A program made the translations under genes and the position numbers. 64,000 bases of DNA from Lachnospiraceae bacterium (lineage in GTDB: Bacteria > Bacillota > Clostridia > Lachnospirales > Lachnospiraceae). Below are positions 25,841-33,660 of this stretch, piece after piece; position 1 is the first letter of the stretch; each line of letters begins with the position of its first letter. The stretch spans positions 1 to 64,000 of the forward strand of contig JAFWDM010000078.1 in NCBI GenBank assembly GCA_017513005.1, given 5' to 3'. The notes below the pieces were generated by a model, which saw only the letters and a list, made by a program, of their open reading frames with translations, ran no database searches and had not been told where the DNA came from.

Positions 25841-26030
25841 CCTGTCCCGCAGGAGGCGGGCAGGTTCTTTTAGGGGGAAGCGCAGAATAGTCCTGTAGTC
25901 TGTCCTGCCCACAGGGCCTCCGGGATGTCCTATCCGGCGTATCCCCGCTCTTCTGCAGGGCGGGTTCTGCCCGCACCGCAGGGCTTCCGGGATGTCCCTG
26001 AAAGCCCTGCGCTTTTAATCTCGTTCTCCC
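25841..26030. other. GC-rich 3' spacer of the lipoprotein gene with repeated CCGGGATGTCC
   Basis: Contains CAGGGCCTCCGGGATGTCC (25914) and CAGGGCTTCCGGGATGTCC (25981), a direct repeat about 67 bp apart, and several short GC hairpins. It has no reading frame worth calling. Confidence 0.4.
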
Positions 26031-29000
26031 TCACCAGGTCACGGCGATGTCGAGCTGGTTGGAATTCCGGCTGGCAAAACCGCCGGTATCACAGACGATG
26101 CAGGTCCCGAGGCTGCTTTCGACGTAAGAGCCGCGGGGGTGGACGCTGAGGTTTGCGGCGCACATGATGTAGTCGCCCAGCATCTTACAGCCGTCGTCCC
26201 GCACCCAGTACTCATCCGTGTTTCCCATCCGCCGCATGATGTTCACAACACCGCTCATGTTGAGGTTGTAGTAGGTTTCTTTTCCGCTGGGACCGGTGAC
26301 CGATCCCTTGCTCCTGGAAAGCACCGGTCCGTCCCAGTTGGGATTGCGGGTCTGGGTCTTGATCATCTCATGGTGCTCGATCTCCGCCAGGACACGTTCG
26401 GTCTCCGCACGGACATCCGCGGCATGGTCCGCCAGTTCACTCTCCTTTACTTCGTGCACAGAGGCAGTGAGCATCTCCATCTGCAGGTTCTGTTCCTCTT
26501 CCTCCCGGCGCAGCTGCTGCAGAACATTTTCATCCGCAGTCACCCGGTCCGCTTCCAGATAGTGGAATTTTCCGTCCACATCGATTCTGGCATAGCGTTC
26601 ATTTCCTGTTCCCGTCAGATGCACCTGTGTGTACTTCGGCAGGGAGACCAGCCGGGTCGCCTTGCTTCCGGTCCCGCCCAGAAGCCAGGCCTGCCGTGTG
26701 AGCCAGGCGCTGGTATCGGTTTTTTCAAAATACCTGTCCGAGGAGAAAAGCCTGGTCAGGAAATTGTCCGGTTTTTGAGTGGAACCGCCCTGGACTTTGC
26801 CGACAAAAGGGCTTTCCAGTCCCGTCCCGCTTTTTTCCGCCCTGCCCGGGAACAGCAGTTTGATAAGACCGGCCCCCTTGTTTTCACCATCCCTGCCGCT
26901 CTCCGCCTTACCCGCATCACTCGATCCATCCGGGTGATTTCCGGGAGCAGAGTCCTCCTCTGCGCCCTCAAAAGCTGCATTCTCAGCAGCCGCATTCTCA
27001 AGAACTGCATTCTTAACAGCTGTATTCTCAGAAGACGCATCCTCAGAAGCAGCATCCTCAAAAGCTGTATTCTCAGAAGACGCATCCTCAGAAGCCGCAT
27101 TTTCAGAAACTGCATTTTCAGAAGCTGCATTTTCAGAAGCTGCATCCTCCTGCCTGCCGGCAGCCGCAGCTCCACTGTCCGCATCCGTTTTTTTCCAGAT
27201 CTGCCAGCAGCCTGAAACGTCGCAGAAAATATCTGCGCAGTCCTCACTGCGGAGCCAGGAGAGACGGCGCATGGCCAGAGGCGCACAGGGCAGCTCCTGT
27301 GCCAGAATCTTCACTGCCTCCTGCATTCTGCCTGCATACTCTGCATCTGTCCACCCTCCGGCAGAACCGGCAGTTTCTTCTTCCGGCTCCGCTCGGGAAG
27401 CCTCTTCCCCCGCCTGCTTCTCCTCTTCTTCCGACTCCTCCGCACCGGATTCTGCGTCTCCGGCTTTCTCTTCCTTCTCTGCAACGGCCCCGGTCAGCAG
27501 CCGGTCATAGGATTCGGAAGAAAAGCCGCACACATTTTCACTGCTGTCTGTCACATACCCCGCCAGTTCCTCCGAAGCCACATCGGATGCGAGGAAAATG
27601 CTGCCGCAGAGCATGTCAAAAGTCCCTGCCGCCTTCTCCTGGGCGATATCCTCTGCCTTTTCCGGCTCGACGCGGATCTCGATCCCCAGATCCTTCCATA
27701 CGGAGACCAGGTACTCGGCGATCAGGTAAGAGACATCGTCTTCTCTTGCCAGGCAGGTCAGTACCGGGAATCCCTTTCCATCCGGATAGCCGGCTGCCGC
27801 CAGCAGCTCTTTCGCCTCTTCTGAGTCGCCCTCGATCCTCTGCCGCAATTCGTCATTCGTCTCCATCAGAGACAGGAGGGCCTCTGCAGGCGCATGCGAC
27901 AGCGGATCATCGTCCGCCGCCAGGGAAGCGACCGGCGCATAGAGACCGCCCAGGATCTCTGCTGTGATATAGGCGCGGTCTGCAGCCACAGACATGGCCC
28001 GCCGCACGCGGGGATCCTCCAGTTCCTCCTTCCGGCAGTTGAACAGAAGACCAAGGGTATCCGGCACGATGGTCTGGTCATAGTAAGGGGCAAGTTCCGC
28101 AGAATCACCGGCCGCTGTTCCGGAGCTGTCTTTTGTTGTGTTATCCTGCTCATTTCCGGGAACACTTTCCTGCCCGGTCCTGTTTTTCTGCCAGGCACCG
28201 GAGCCGGTGAGTGCGGCCTCCTCCTCCGCCGGGATTCCCGAGAACGCATCCATCTCCCCGTTCAGAAAACCGGAATACTCTTCGTTCGCATCGCCGCTGA
28301 CCATCCACAGAACTGCATCGAAGGGCGTTTTCTCTCCCGCGTGGTAATAGGGGTTCTTTTTCAGCAGGTATCCCTCCCCCTCCCGGAAGGACTCGACAAT
28401 ATAGGGGCCGTTTCCCGTGAGGGTCTCCCATCCCGGCGGGAGTATGTCCGCACTCTCTGTCTCCGGATCCTCTGCCGCTCCGTCGTTTTCCGTGTCAGAA
28501 GCTTCTGCCGCCCCGTCACCTTCTGCGTCCGTGGTCTCTGTCCCATCGGCAGCTTCCGCATCGGAACGATCCGCCTCGTCTACGCTATCCGCATCGGCGG
28601 TATCCGTCCCGTCTTCGCTCTCCGCGTCGGCAGTATCCGTTCCATCACCGCTCTCCGCATCGGCAGTATCCGTTCCATCGCCGCTCTCCGCATCGGCCGA
28701 TTCCCTGCGGACCAGCTCCCGGACAGGCAGCAGGGCCCAGGAGGCACACTTCCGGGCAAAATCGGGATCGGGCGCCGTCAGGCGGACGACCAGGGTATCC
28801 GCATCCTCTGCAGATACATCCAGAGCGTCCTTTTCTCCGTTGAGGACGTCTTCATATCCCGCAATATTCCGGGTCAGATGGCTGCCGTAGAGGACTTCCG
28901 ATGCGGGGTCTGCCGTCTGCCGGAAGATCGCGGCAAAGTCAGCTGCCTCCAGTGTCTGCCCGTCCGACCAGCGCAGGTCGTCCTGCAGGGTAAAGGTCCA

Positions 29001-29531
29001 CACAAGCCCGTCCTCAGAAACCTCCCATTCCCTGGCGGCACCCGGTGCAGGTTCTCCGTTTTCATCCAGGACCGTCAATCCCTCGCTGACCTGCTTCAGG
29101 AGGCTAGCCGTATCCGCGTCCATGACCCTGGTCGGGTCCGGCTCCCCGGGCATTCCCGCCAGGTGGACGCGAAGGGGCCGGTCTTCTGTGCCCGCAGTGC
29201 CTGCGGTCCCTGCCGCCCACAAAGACGCAGTTTCTGCCGCCCCGGCGGCTGCCGTGTCCAATGCGGATGCGGCTCCCGTTGCCCCAACAGCTGCAGGCTC
29301 CTGTGCTGATCCGGCTCTCGTTGCCCCGGCAGCTGCCGGCTCCAATGCGGATCCGGCTCCCGTTGCTCCGGCAGCTGCCGGCTCCTGCGCTGACACAGCC
29401 CCCGTCGCTCCGGCCCCGGTATTGACCTCTTTCTGCGGCGCCGCACAGGCCGCCATGGAAATGATTAAAATAATTGTAGTGAGGACTCCGGCAAACCGCC
29501 TCATCCGTCCCGTAAACTGTCTTTTATACAT
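26031..29531 (-). CDS. Giant lipoprotein: family-5 solute-binding module with SH3-like and 3D-like C-terminus
   Basis: 1166 residues. A signal with lipobox ISMAAC (Cys29) is followed by about 14-residue Ala/Gly repeats (GATGAGSALEPAAA type, 38-105). Residues about 117-800 match peptide/nickel-type solute-binding proteins (SBP_bac_5: DGLVWTFTLQDDLRWSDGQ, NGPYIVESF, YLLKKNPYY, DPRVRRAMSVAADR) but are split by three acidic repeats. After a Ser/Glu/Asn/Ala pentad stretch (about 805-890) come an SH3-like segment (about 960-1030), a coiled-coil-like stretch and a 3D-type domain (about 1085-1166; CDTGG and LDIAVTW), as in wall hydrolases. No permease or ATPase gene adjoins. The ATG at 29531 follows AAAGGCAGAG. 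Confidence 0.8.
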   Translation of the reverse strand: MYKRQFTGRMRRFAGVLTTIILIISMAACAAPQKEVNTGAGATGAVSAQEPAAAGATGAGSALEPAAAGATRAGSAQEPAAVGATGAASALDTAAAGAAETASLWAAGTAGTAGTEDRPLRVHLAGMPGEPDPTRVMDADTASLLKQVSEGLTVLDENGEPAPGAAREWEVSEDGLVWTFTLQDDLRWSDGQTLEAADFAAIFRQTADPASEVLYGSHLTRNIAGYEDVLNGEKDALDVSAEDADTLVVRLTAPDPDFARKCASWALLPVRELVRRESADAESGDGTDTADAESGDGTDTADAESEDGTDTADADSVDEADRSDAEAADGTETTDAEGDGAAEASDTENDGAAEDPETESADILPPGWETLTGNGPYIVESFREGEGYLLKKNPYYHAGEKTPFDAVLWMVSGDANEEYSGFLNGEMDAFSGIPAEEEAALTGSGAWQKNRTGQESVPGNEQDNTTKDSSGTAAGDSAELAPYYDQTIVPDTLGLLFNCRKEELEDPRVRRAMSVAADRAYITAEILGGLYAPVASLAADDDPLSHAPAEALLSLMETNDELRQRIEGDSEEAKELLAAAGYPDGKGFPVLTCLAREDDVSYLIAEYLVSVWKDLGIEIRVEPEKAEDIAQEKAAGTFDMLCGSIFLASDVASEELAGYVTDSSENVCGFSSESYDRLLTGAVAEKEEKAGDAESGAEESEEEEKQAGEEASRAEPEEETAGSAGGWTDAEYAGRMQEAVKILAQELPCAPLAMRRLSWLRSEDCADIFCDVSGCWQIWKKTDADSGAAAAGRQEDAASENAASENAVSENAASEDASSENTAFEDAASEDASSENTAVKNAVLENAAAENAAFEGAEEDSAPGNHPDGSSDAGKAESGRDGENKGAGLIKLLFPGRAEKSGTGLESPFVGKVQGGSTQKPDNFLTRLFSSDRYFEKTDTSAWLTRQAWLLGGTGSKATRLVSLPKYTQVHLTGTGNERYARIDVDGKFHYLEADRVTADENVLQQLRREEEEQNLQMEMLTASVHEVKESELADHAADVRAETERVLAEIEHHEMIKTQTRNPNWDGPVLSRSKGSVTGPSGKETYYNLNMSGVVNIMRRMGNTDEYWVRDDGCKMLGDYIMCAANLSVHPRGSYVESSLGTCIVCDTGGFASRNSNQLDIAVTW
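26990..27160. repeat. 15 bp in-frame repeats in the lipoprotein gene
   Basis: About ten units of the type GCATTCTCAGAAGCT, coding for pentads such as SENAA, SENAV, SEDAS and FEDAA. The frame is preserved throughout. Confidence 0.75.
28540..28700. repeat. In-frame repeats coding for DAESGDGTDTA units
   Basis: 33 bp units in the lipoprotein gene encode three to four copies of DAESGDGTDTA and a decayed tail; they interrupt the solute-binding domain. Confidence 0.7.
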
Positions 29532-29570
29532 ACTCTGCCTTTTCTATTCTGTTGCCTTTTACGTCTGATT

Positions 29571-29709
29571 GAACAACAAGTCTACGAACCAACGCCACCA
29601 CCGAGCTTATTGCCGGGCTTGCTTTTAAGTGTGATAGAACAACAGGTCTATAAACACCCGGTCTTTGTAGAACAGACCAGTGCACAAAATATTTTTGGAC
29701 AACAAGTCT
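29571..29709. promoter_or_regulatory. Three spaced 13 bp direct repeats upstream of the lipoprotein gene
   Basis: GAACAACAAGTCT (29571-29583), GAACAACAGGTCT (29637-29649) and GGACAACAAGTCT (29697-29709), in the same orientation, 66 and 60 bp apart (about six helical turns). They could be operator sites; the regulator is unknown. Confidence 0.35.
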
Positions 29710-29805
29710 GTTTGTTTTTAATTTTTTGTAACATTTCGTAATAATTATGATACATGATATACGCATTTTTGTCAAAAAAGACCGCCGGGCCTGGCTCATG
29801 GCAAA

Positions 29806-29846
29806 TAAAAAACGGCATAACCGGGCCGGGGCCTGATTATGCCGTT
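29806..29846 (-). terminator. Intrinsic terminator after fbp
   Basis: Stem AACGGCATAA / TTATGCCGTT with a GC-rich inner part, followed on the minus strand by TTTTTTATTT. It lies about 200 bp beyond the fbp stop, after a 16 bp array. Confidence 0.7.
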
Positions 29847-29876
29847 CATTATTTCAAGTCTTTTCTGTCAAAACTT

Positions 29877-29995
29877 TTCTGCTCAGAAACGTTCCGTTCA
29901 GAGCCTTTTCTGTTCAGAGTCCATTCCGTTCAGAGTCCATTCCGTTCAGAGTCCATTCCGTTCAGAGTCCATTCCGTTCAGAGTCTTTTCTGTTC
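29877..29995. repeat. 16 bp tandem array downstream of fbp
   Basis: Units ATTCCGTTCAGAGTCC, four nearly identical copies in the middle and diverged ones on both sides (TTTTCTGTTCAGAGTCC). Confidence 0.85.
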
Positions 29996-30052
29996 GGGGA
30001 CGGATCCCGCTCTCTCCGGGGCGATCCATCTCCTGCGGCAGGAGAGCAGCCG

Positions 30053-32056
30053 TCAGGATTCTCTCAGGATGCCGCTGCGGTAGGCGTCGAGCAGGGCCTG
30101 GAGATCCTTGATCCGCTCGCGGGTCCTCTTTCCGTCGTCAGTGTCCGCGATCATCACGCGGTGCTCCTCGATCTCGACGACTTCGGTGTCGGAGTGGATG
30201 TCGATGTTCTCCTCGATGGCCTTCTGCAGGCTGTGGAAGGGCTGGTGGGTCTTGAGCTTAAGCCCGTGGGAGTTGAAGATCAGCGTATAGCCTGCAATGC
30301 CGGTGGTCTTCTGGTAGGCGCGGCAGAAACCGCCGTCGATGACGTAGAGGCAGCCGTCCGCGCGGATGGGGGACTCGCCCTTTTTCACGGGTGTATGCCC
30401 GTTGATGATGTGGCTGCGGTCGGAGAAAAGTCCGAACTCATGCAGGATCATCTTGGCCGTGCGCCGCTCCGGATTGAAGCGGTAGTAGGGGTTTTTGGGC
30501 TCGTTCCAGGTGGACTCGTCCGTGATATAGGTGCGCTCGAAGGTCTTGATAATCTTGCCGAAGAGTGGCGAATAGTAACCGCCCCACAGGTACCACATGA
30601 GGTCGACGCTGTCGGGATCCTTCCGGCTCCAGGCGCGGCGGGCTGCCGTGTCGAGCTGGTCCAGGAGGGCTTTGCCGTGGACGGGTTCGCCCCAGATCCG
30701 GACCTGTTCGAAGTTGCCGTCCCCGTCGAGCGGGATGCAGCCGTGGAATAGGAGGTTCTCATTGCAGACCAGGTACATGGATCCGCGGGAATACAGAAAA
30801 TCGATGTGGTGGCGCAGGCGCACGGAGTTCATAAAGGCATGCTGCAGCTCCTGCATGACCTCTTCTTCTTCCGGGGTCAGACGCAGCGGGTCGGTCGGAT
30901 CGACTGTCGGGAAATCCTTCGTCTTGAGCGGATAGACGACTCCTTCGATCTCCACCGTGCCCTCTTCCCAGTTGATTTTTTCAAAAAGGCACCGGTCATC
31001 CATCTGATATTCGGGATGGCGGTGGACCATCTGGCCTTCCAGCTTGAACATCAGGGTGGAGATCGCTTTTTTGAGGGGATCCATCCCGTCGTCCACGAGA
31101 TAGGTCTTCTCTGCAAAAAGAACGAGGCTGCGCATGCTGATGCCGTAGCCGTTTTCCAGGACTTCATAGTTGCCGTACTTGACGTTGTTGTTGATGCAGT
31201 TGAGGATGCTGCACATGTTGCCGGCCGCCGCACCCATCCAGAGCACGTCGTGGTTGCCCCACTGGATATCGAGCTCGTTCTTATAATTCCGCAACAGGTC
31301 CATGATCTTATCCGCATGCTCGCCGCGGTCGAAAATGTCTCCGATGATGTGGAGACGGTCCACAGTCAGACGCTTGGTAAGTTCGCAGAGGGCCGTGATG
31401 AAATCATCCGCACTCTCCGTATCCAGGATCGAATCCAGGATCTTCGAGTGATAGAGCGTGCGGTTGTCGTCCTCGTCCTTCTGCGCGTGCATGAGCTCGT
31501 CGATGATGAAGGCGAACTCCTCCGGCATGGCCCGGCGGACCTTGTTGCGCGTATACTTGGAGGAGACGAACCGGGTCAGCTCGATCAGCCGCTCCAGAAG
31601 CTGCTTGTAGACGCCCCGGTGAAGCTGGCCCTGCTTCTTCATGCGCTCCAGTTCTTTCTCCGGATAGTAGATCAGGGTGCAGAAAGCATCCTGCTCCTGC
31701 CGGGTCATGGTCTCTCCGAAGACCGCCTCGACCTTCTCCCGGATCACGCCCGAGCAGTTGTTGATGATGTGGGCAAACGCCTCATATTCCCCGTGGGGAT
31801 CGCTGAGGAAGTGCTCCGTCCCCTTGGGCAGGTTCATGATCGCCTGCAGATTGATGATCTCCGCAAAGGCTGCCCGCCGGTTCGGGAATTCCCGCGCCAG
31901 CAGTCCCAGCATTTTCCAGTAATCCTCCGATACGTTCCCGAACCTGGTCAGTCCGGACACATCTACCGGCATGTTTCCGAGCTTATGCATCTCGGCATAA
32001 TTTGTCGAGGAGCCGCTTCTTGTGTTCCCTGCAAATCCGTTTCCCGCATTATCCAT
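30053..32056 (-). CDS. fbp: Class III fructose-1,6-bisphosphatase
   Basis: Gluconeogenic Mn-dependent phosphatase of the Firmicute class III type, 667 residues, unrelated to classes I and II. Metallophosphatase motifs are seen: SDPHGEYEAF, GDIFDRG, QWGNHDVLWMGA, and later INGHTPVKKGESP. The length suits the family (about 640-670). The ATG at 32056 follows GAGGAAAGG; the frame is open 61 codons further upstream, but that part is made of a 34 bp direct repeat (MERKCSMAIMQT and MERKCSKATMQT) and is not family sequence. Fructose-1,6-bisphosphate, its substrate, is the activator of HprK in the same window. Confidence 0.95.
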   Translation of the reverse strand: MDNAGNGFAGNTRSGSSTNYAEMHKLGNMPVDVSGLTRFGNVSEDYWKMLGLLAREFPNRRAAFAEIINLQAIMNLPKGTEHFLSDPHGEYEAFAHIINNCSGVIREKVEAVFGETMTRQEQDAFCTLIYYPEKELERMKKQGQLHRGVYKQLLERLIELTRFVSSKYTRNKVRRAMPEEFAFIIDELMHAQKDEDDNRTLYHSKILDSILDTESADDFITALCELTKRLTVDRLHIIGDIFDRGEHADKIMDLLRNYKNELDIQWGNHDVLWMGAAAGNMCSILNCINNNVKYGNYEVLENGYGISMRSLVLFAEKTYLVDDGMDPLKKAISTLMFKLEGQMVHRHPEYQMDDRCLFEKINWEEGTVEIEGVVYPLKTKDFPTVDPTDPLRLTPEEEEVMQELQHAFMNSVRLRHHIDFLYSRGSMYLVCNENLLFHGCIPLDGDGNFEQVRIWGEPVHGKALLDQLDTAARRAWSRKDPDSVDLMWYLWGGYYSPLFGKIIKTFERTYITDESTWNEPKNPYYRFNPERRTAKMILHEFGLFSDRSHIINGHTPVKKGESPIRADGCLYVIDGGFCRAYQKTTGIAGYTLIFNSHGLKLKTHQPFHSLQKAIEENIDIHSDTEVVEIEEHRVMIADTDDGKRTRERIKDLQALLDAYRSGILRES

Positions 32057-32087
32057 TTTTGTGTGTTCCTTTCCTCTATCCCCCGTT

Positions 32088-32192
32088 TGCATGGTTGCCT
32101 TGCTGCACTTCCGCTCCATATGCGGATACCGTATCTGTACAGCATCAATTTCCGCCGTTTGCATGATTGCCATGCTGCACTTCCGCTCCATG
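32088..32192. repeat. 34 bp direct repeat in the fbp leader
   Basis: TTTGCATGGTTGCCTTGCTG plus CACTTCCGCTCCAT at 32088-32121 and again, with two changes, at 32159-32192. The 71 bp period lies directly before fbp. Confidence 0.75.
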
Positions 32193-32257
32193 ATCCGGAG
32201 CGGGACCCGGCCGTACATCCCCACGTTCCGGCCGGTCAAAGATCGAATCGCCCCCTT

Positions 32258-32656
32258 TTATCCGTTCGCAGGTCCGCAGGCCGAGCGGCAGCTTGAACAT
32301 ACGCCGTTGCAGCCTGCAAACGCCTTGTTCGGACGCGCCAGCAGTTGCATCATATCGGCGTCCAGCTGCTGCAGGATCTCTTCATTCGTCGGATACCGTC
32401 CCTTGAGCACGATCTTTCCATCCGCCGTCATACAGGGAAATCCGTCCATTCCCTCCCCCTGCATGATCTGCTGCACTGCAGGACTGTCCATAAAGACCAG
32501 CGAATCCTTGTGCAGGTTCAGATACCGCGCATCGGCGCCGCGGGCGCCAAGCGTATACAGCATAGTGCTCACGCGCCGGTAGTCTGAACCGATCTGCGAA
32601 TCCTCGGGCTGCATCTCCGGTGAATAATTGATGTCATATACTCTGATCTGTTTCAT
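32258..32656 (-). CDS. ArsD-like thioredoxin-fold protein without the arsenic-binding cysteines
   Basis: 132 residues. The pattern of ArsD, the arsenite metallochaperone, is visible: N-terminal MKQIRVYDINYSP, then YLNLHKDSLVFMDSPAVQQIM, and GFPCMTADGKIVLKGRYPTNEEILQQL, the best matching part. But the N-terminal CCSTGVC-type metal site is absent (YSPEMQPEDSQIG instead). The C-terminus ends with CNGVCSSCRSACG, four cysteines that could bind a metal. No arsA or arsB is nearby. A redox or metal-sensing role is possible but not shown. The ATG at 32656 follows GAGGAAAG. It is 200 bp upstream of fbp on the same strand. Confidence 0.7.
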   Translation of the reverse strand: MKQIRVYDINYSPEMQPEDSQIGSDYRRVSTMLYTLGARGADARYLNLHKDSLVFMDSPAVQQIMQGEGMDGFPCMTADGKIVLKGRYPTNEEILQQLDADMMQLLARPNKAFAGCNGVCSSCRSACGPANG

Positions 32657-32736
32657 AACTATGCTTTCCTCTCTGCCATATGTGTCAGAATCATAAACTT
32701 CTCCCAGTATAACAAGACTGTCCGAAAGGTGTCAAA

Positions 32737-32767
32737 GGTGACAGAAGGGACGGTTCTTTTTGTCACC
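32737..32767. repeat. REP-like palindrome, fifth copy
   Basis: GGTGACAGAAGGGACGG then TTCTTTTTGTCACC, ending 9 bp before the stop of the Nim-like gene. This version has GGTGAC/GTCACC ends instead of GTGTCA/TGACAC. Confidence 0.7.
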
Positions 32768-32775
32768 TTCCGTCA

Positions 32776-33297
32776 TCACTGCCTGCGCTCCTTCATAAGC
32801 TCCTTGCCGATCTTCCCGGTCATGTGGTCGATCGTGATCTCCACGCAGCACAGGGTGCCGCGGCAGATCGTATCCTCGGTCTCCGCCATATAGAGTTCCT
32901 CGTATCCGGCGGAATATTTCGCTCCAAGGGTGTTGGCCGCCCTGCGCAGGGTTTCCTCGCCTTCGAGAAACCTGGCCCTGCCAAAAGCGATGACACTGCA
33001 GTACTTGGTCGTTCTCTCCTTCGGCATGATCTCATCGCGGTCGACGACCGTGAAGGAGACCTTTTCATTGCGCCGGATGCCATCGATCTTGTGGCCTGTC
33101 GTCGCGCAGTGGAATCCGATGGTCCCAAGGCCCTTTCCCGCCTCCTCCGGAGGTGTATATACAAAATTCAGGGGAACTGTATACGGATAGCCATCGTCTC
33201 CGTATACGCCCAGCACCCCGGTCTTTGCGCGCAGCAGGATCTCCATACACTCCTGTGTCGTGATCTGCTGGCCTTTTCTTCTCATTTCTCTGAACAT
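32776..33297 (-). CDS. Pyridoxamine 5'-phosphate oxidase-related (Nim-like) flavoprotein
   Basis: 173-residue split-barrel flavin-binding protein. The opening FREMRRKGQQITTQECMEIL and the CATTGHKIDGIRRNEKVSFTVVD segment are typical of the family that includes NimA nitroimidazole reductases and many clostridial proteins of unknown reaction. His in FHCATTGHK is the position tied to cofactor binding in Nim proteins. The ATG at 33297 follows AAAGGA; an upstream start 11 codons earlier has no site. Single gene followed by a REP-like element. Confidence 0.88.
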   Translation of the reverse strand: MFREMRRKGQQITTQECMEILLRAKTGVLGVYGDDGYPYTVPLNFVYTPPEEAGKGLGTIGFHCATTGHKIDGIRRNEKVSFTVVDRDEIMPKERTTKYCSVIAFGRARFLEGEETLRRAANTLGAKYSAGYEELYMAETEDTICRGTLCCVEITIDHMTGKIGKELMKERRQ

Positions 33298-33314
33298 AGC
33301 GTGTTCCTTTGCGC

Positions 33315-33488
33315 TCACATGACAGTACAAACTTTCGCAGAAATACTAAATATCTTTCTTTCGTTGACATTCCAGATCATATTCTTAAAGCGATCAAATA
33401 AATCTGCACACTCCTCGAGAGTTATTTTCCACCTGATCCAGCAGCGTCTGAAAAGCCGCAGCTGCATATGCTCCAGATCTGTATTCAT
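33315..33488 (-). CDS. Small hypothetical protein, possibly a truncated remnant
   Basis: 57 codons from an ATG that follows GGAGG at 7 nt, an excellent site. The product starts MNTDLEHMQLRLFRRCWIRW and has a KITLEECADLFDRF helix recalling the start of DUF3791-like clostridial small proteins, after which similarity stops. It may be the 5' remnant of such a gene or a genuine short protein. It lies between the Nim-like gene and a degenerate MITE-like copy, which suggests rearrangement. Confidence 0.4.
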   Translation of the reverse strand: MNTDLEHMQLRLFRRCWIRWKITLEECADLFDRFKNMIWNVNERKIFSISAKVCTVM

Positions 33489-33545
33489 TTTCCATCCTCC
33501 ATTCCAGACTCCGTACGACGATTGGACCGGTTGCGATCCGGAAAG

Positions 33546-33655
33546 AATCTTCATCGCACGAGCCCCGCGTGCGATTTCTGCATCTTTAAGACTGGCTTAC
33601 GATTTTTGCGCGCGTATTCCAGACTGGAGTCACGGGTATTGCGCTATGAAGAATA
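33546..33655. repeat. MITE-like element, diverged copy
   Basis: Ends AATCTTCATCGCACG and GCGCTATGAAGAATA keep the terminal inverted repeat of the 108 bp element; TTCCAGACTGGAGTCACGGG in the right half matches copies A and B. The left half is rewritten. Confidence 0.5.
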
Positions 33656-33660
33656 TAGCT

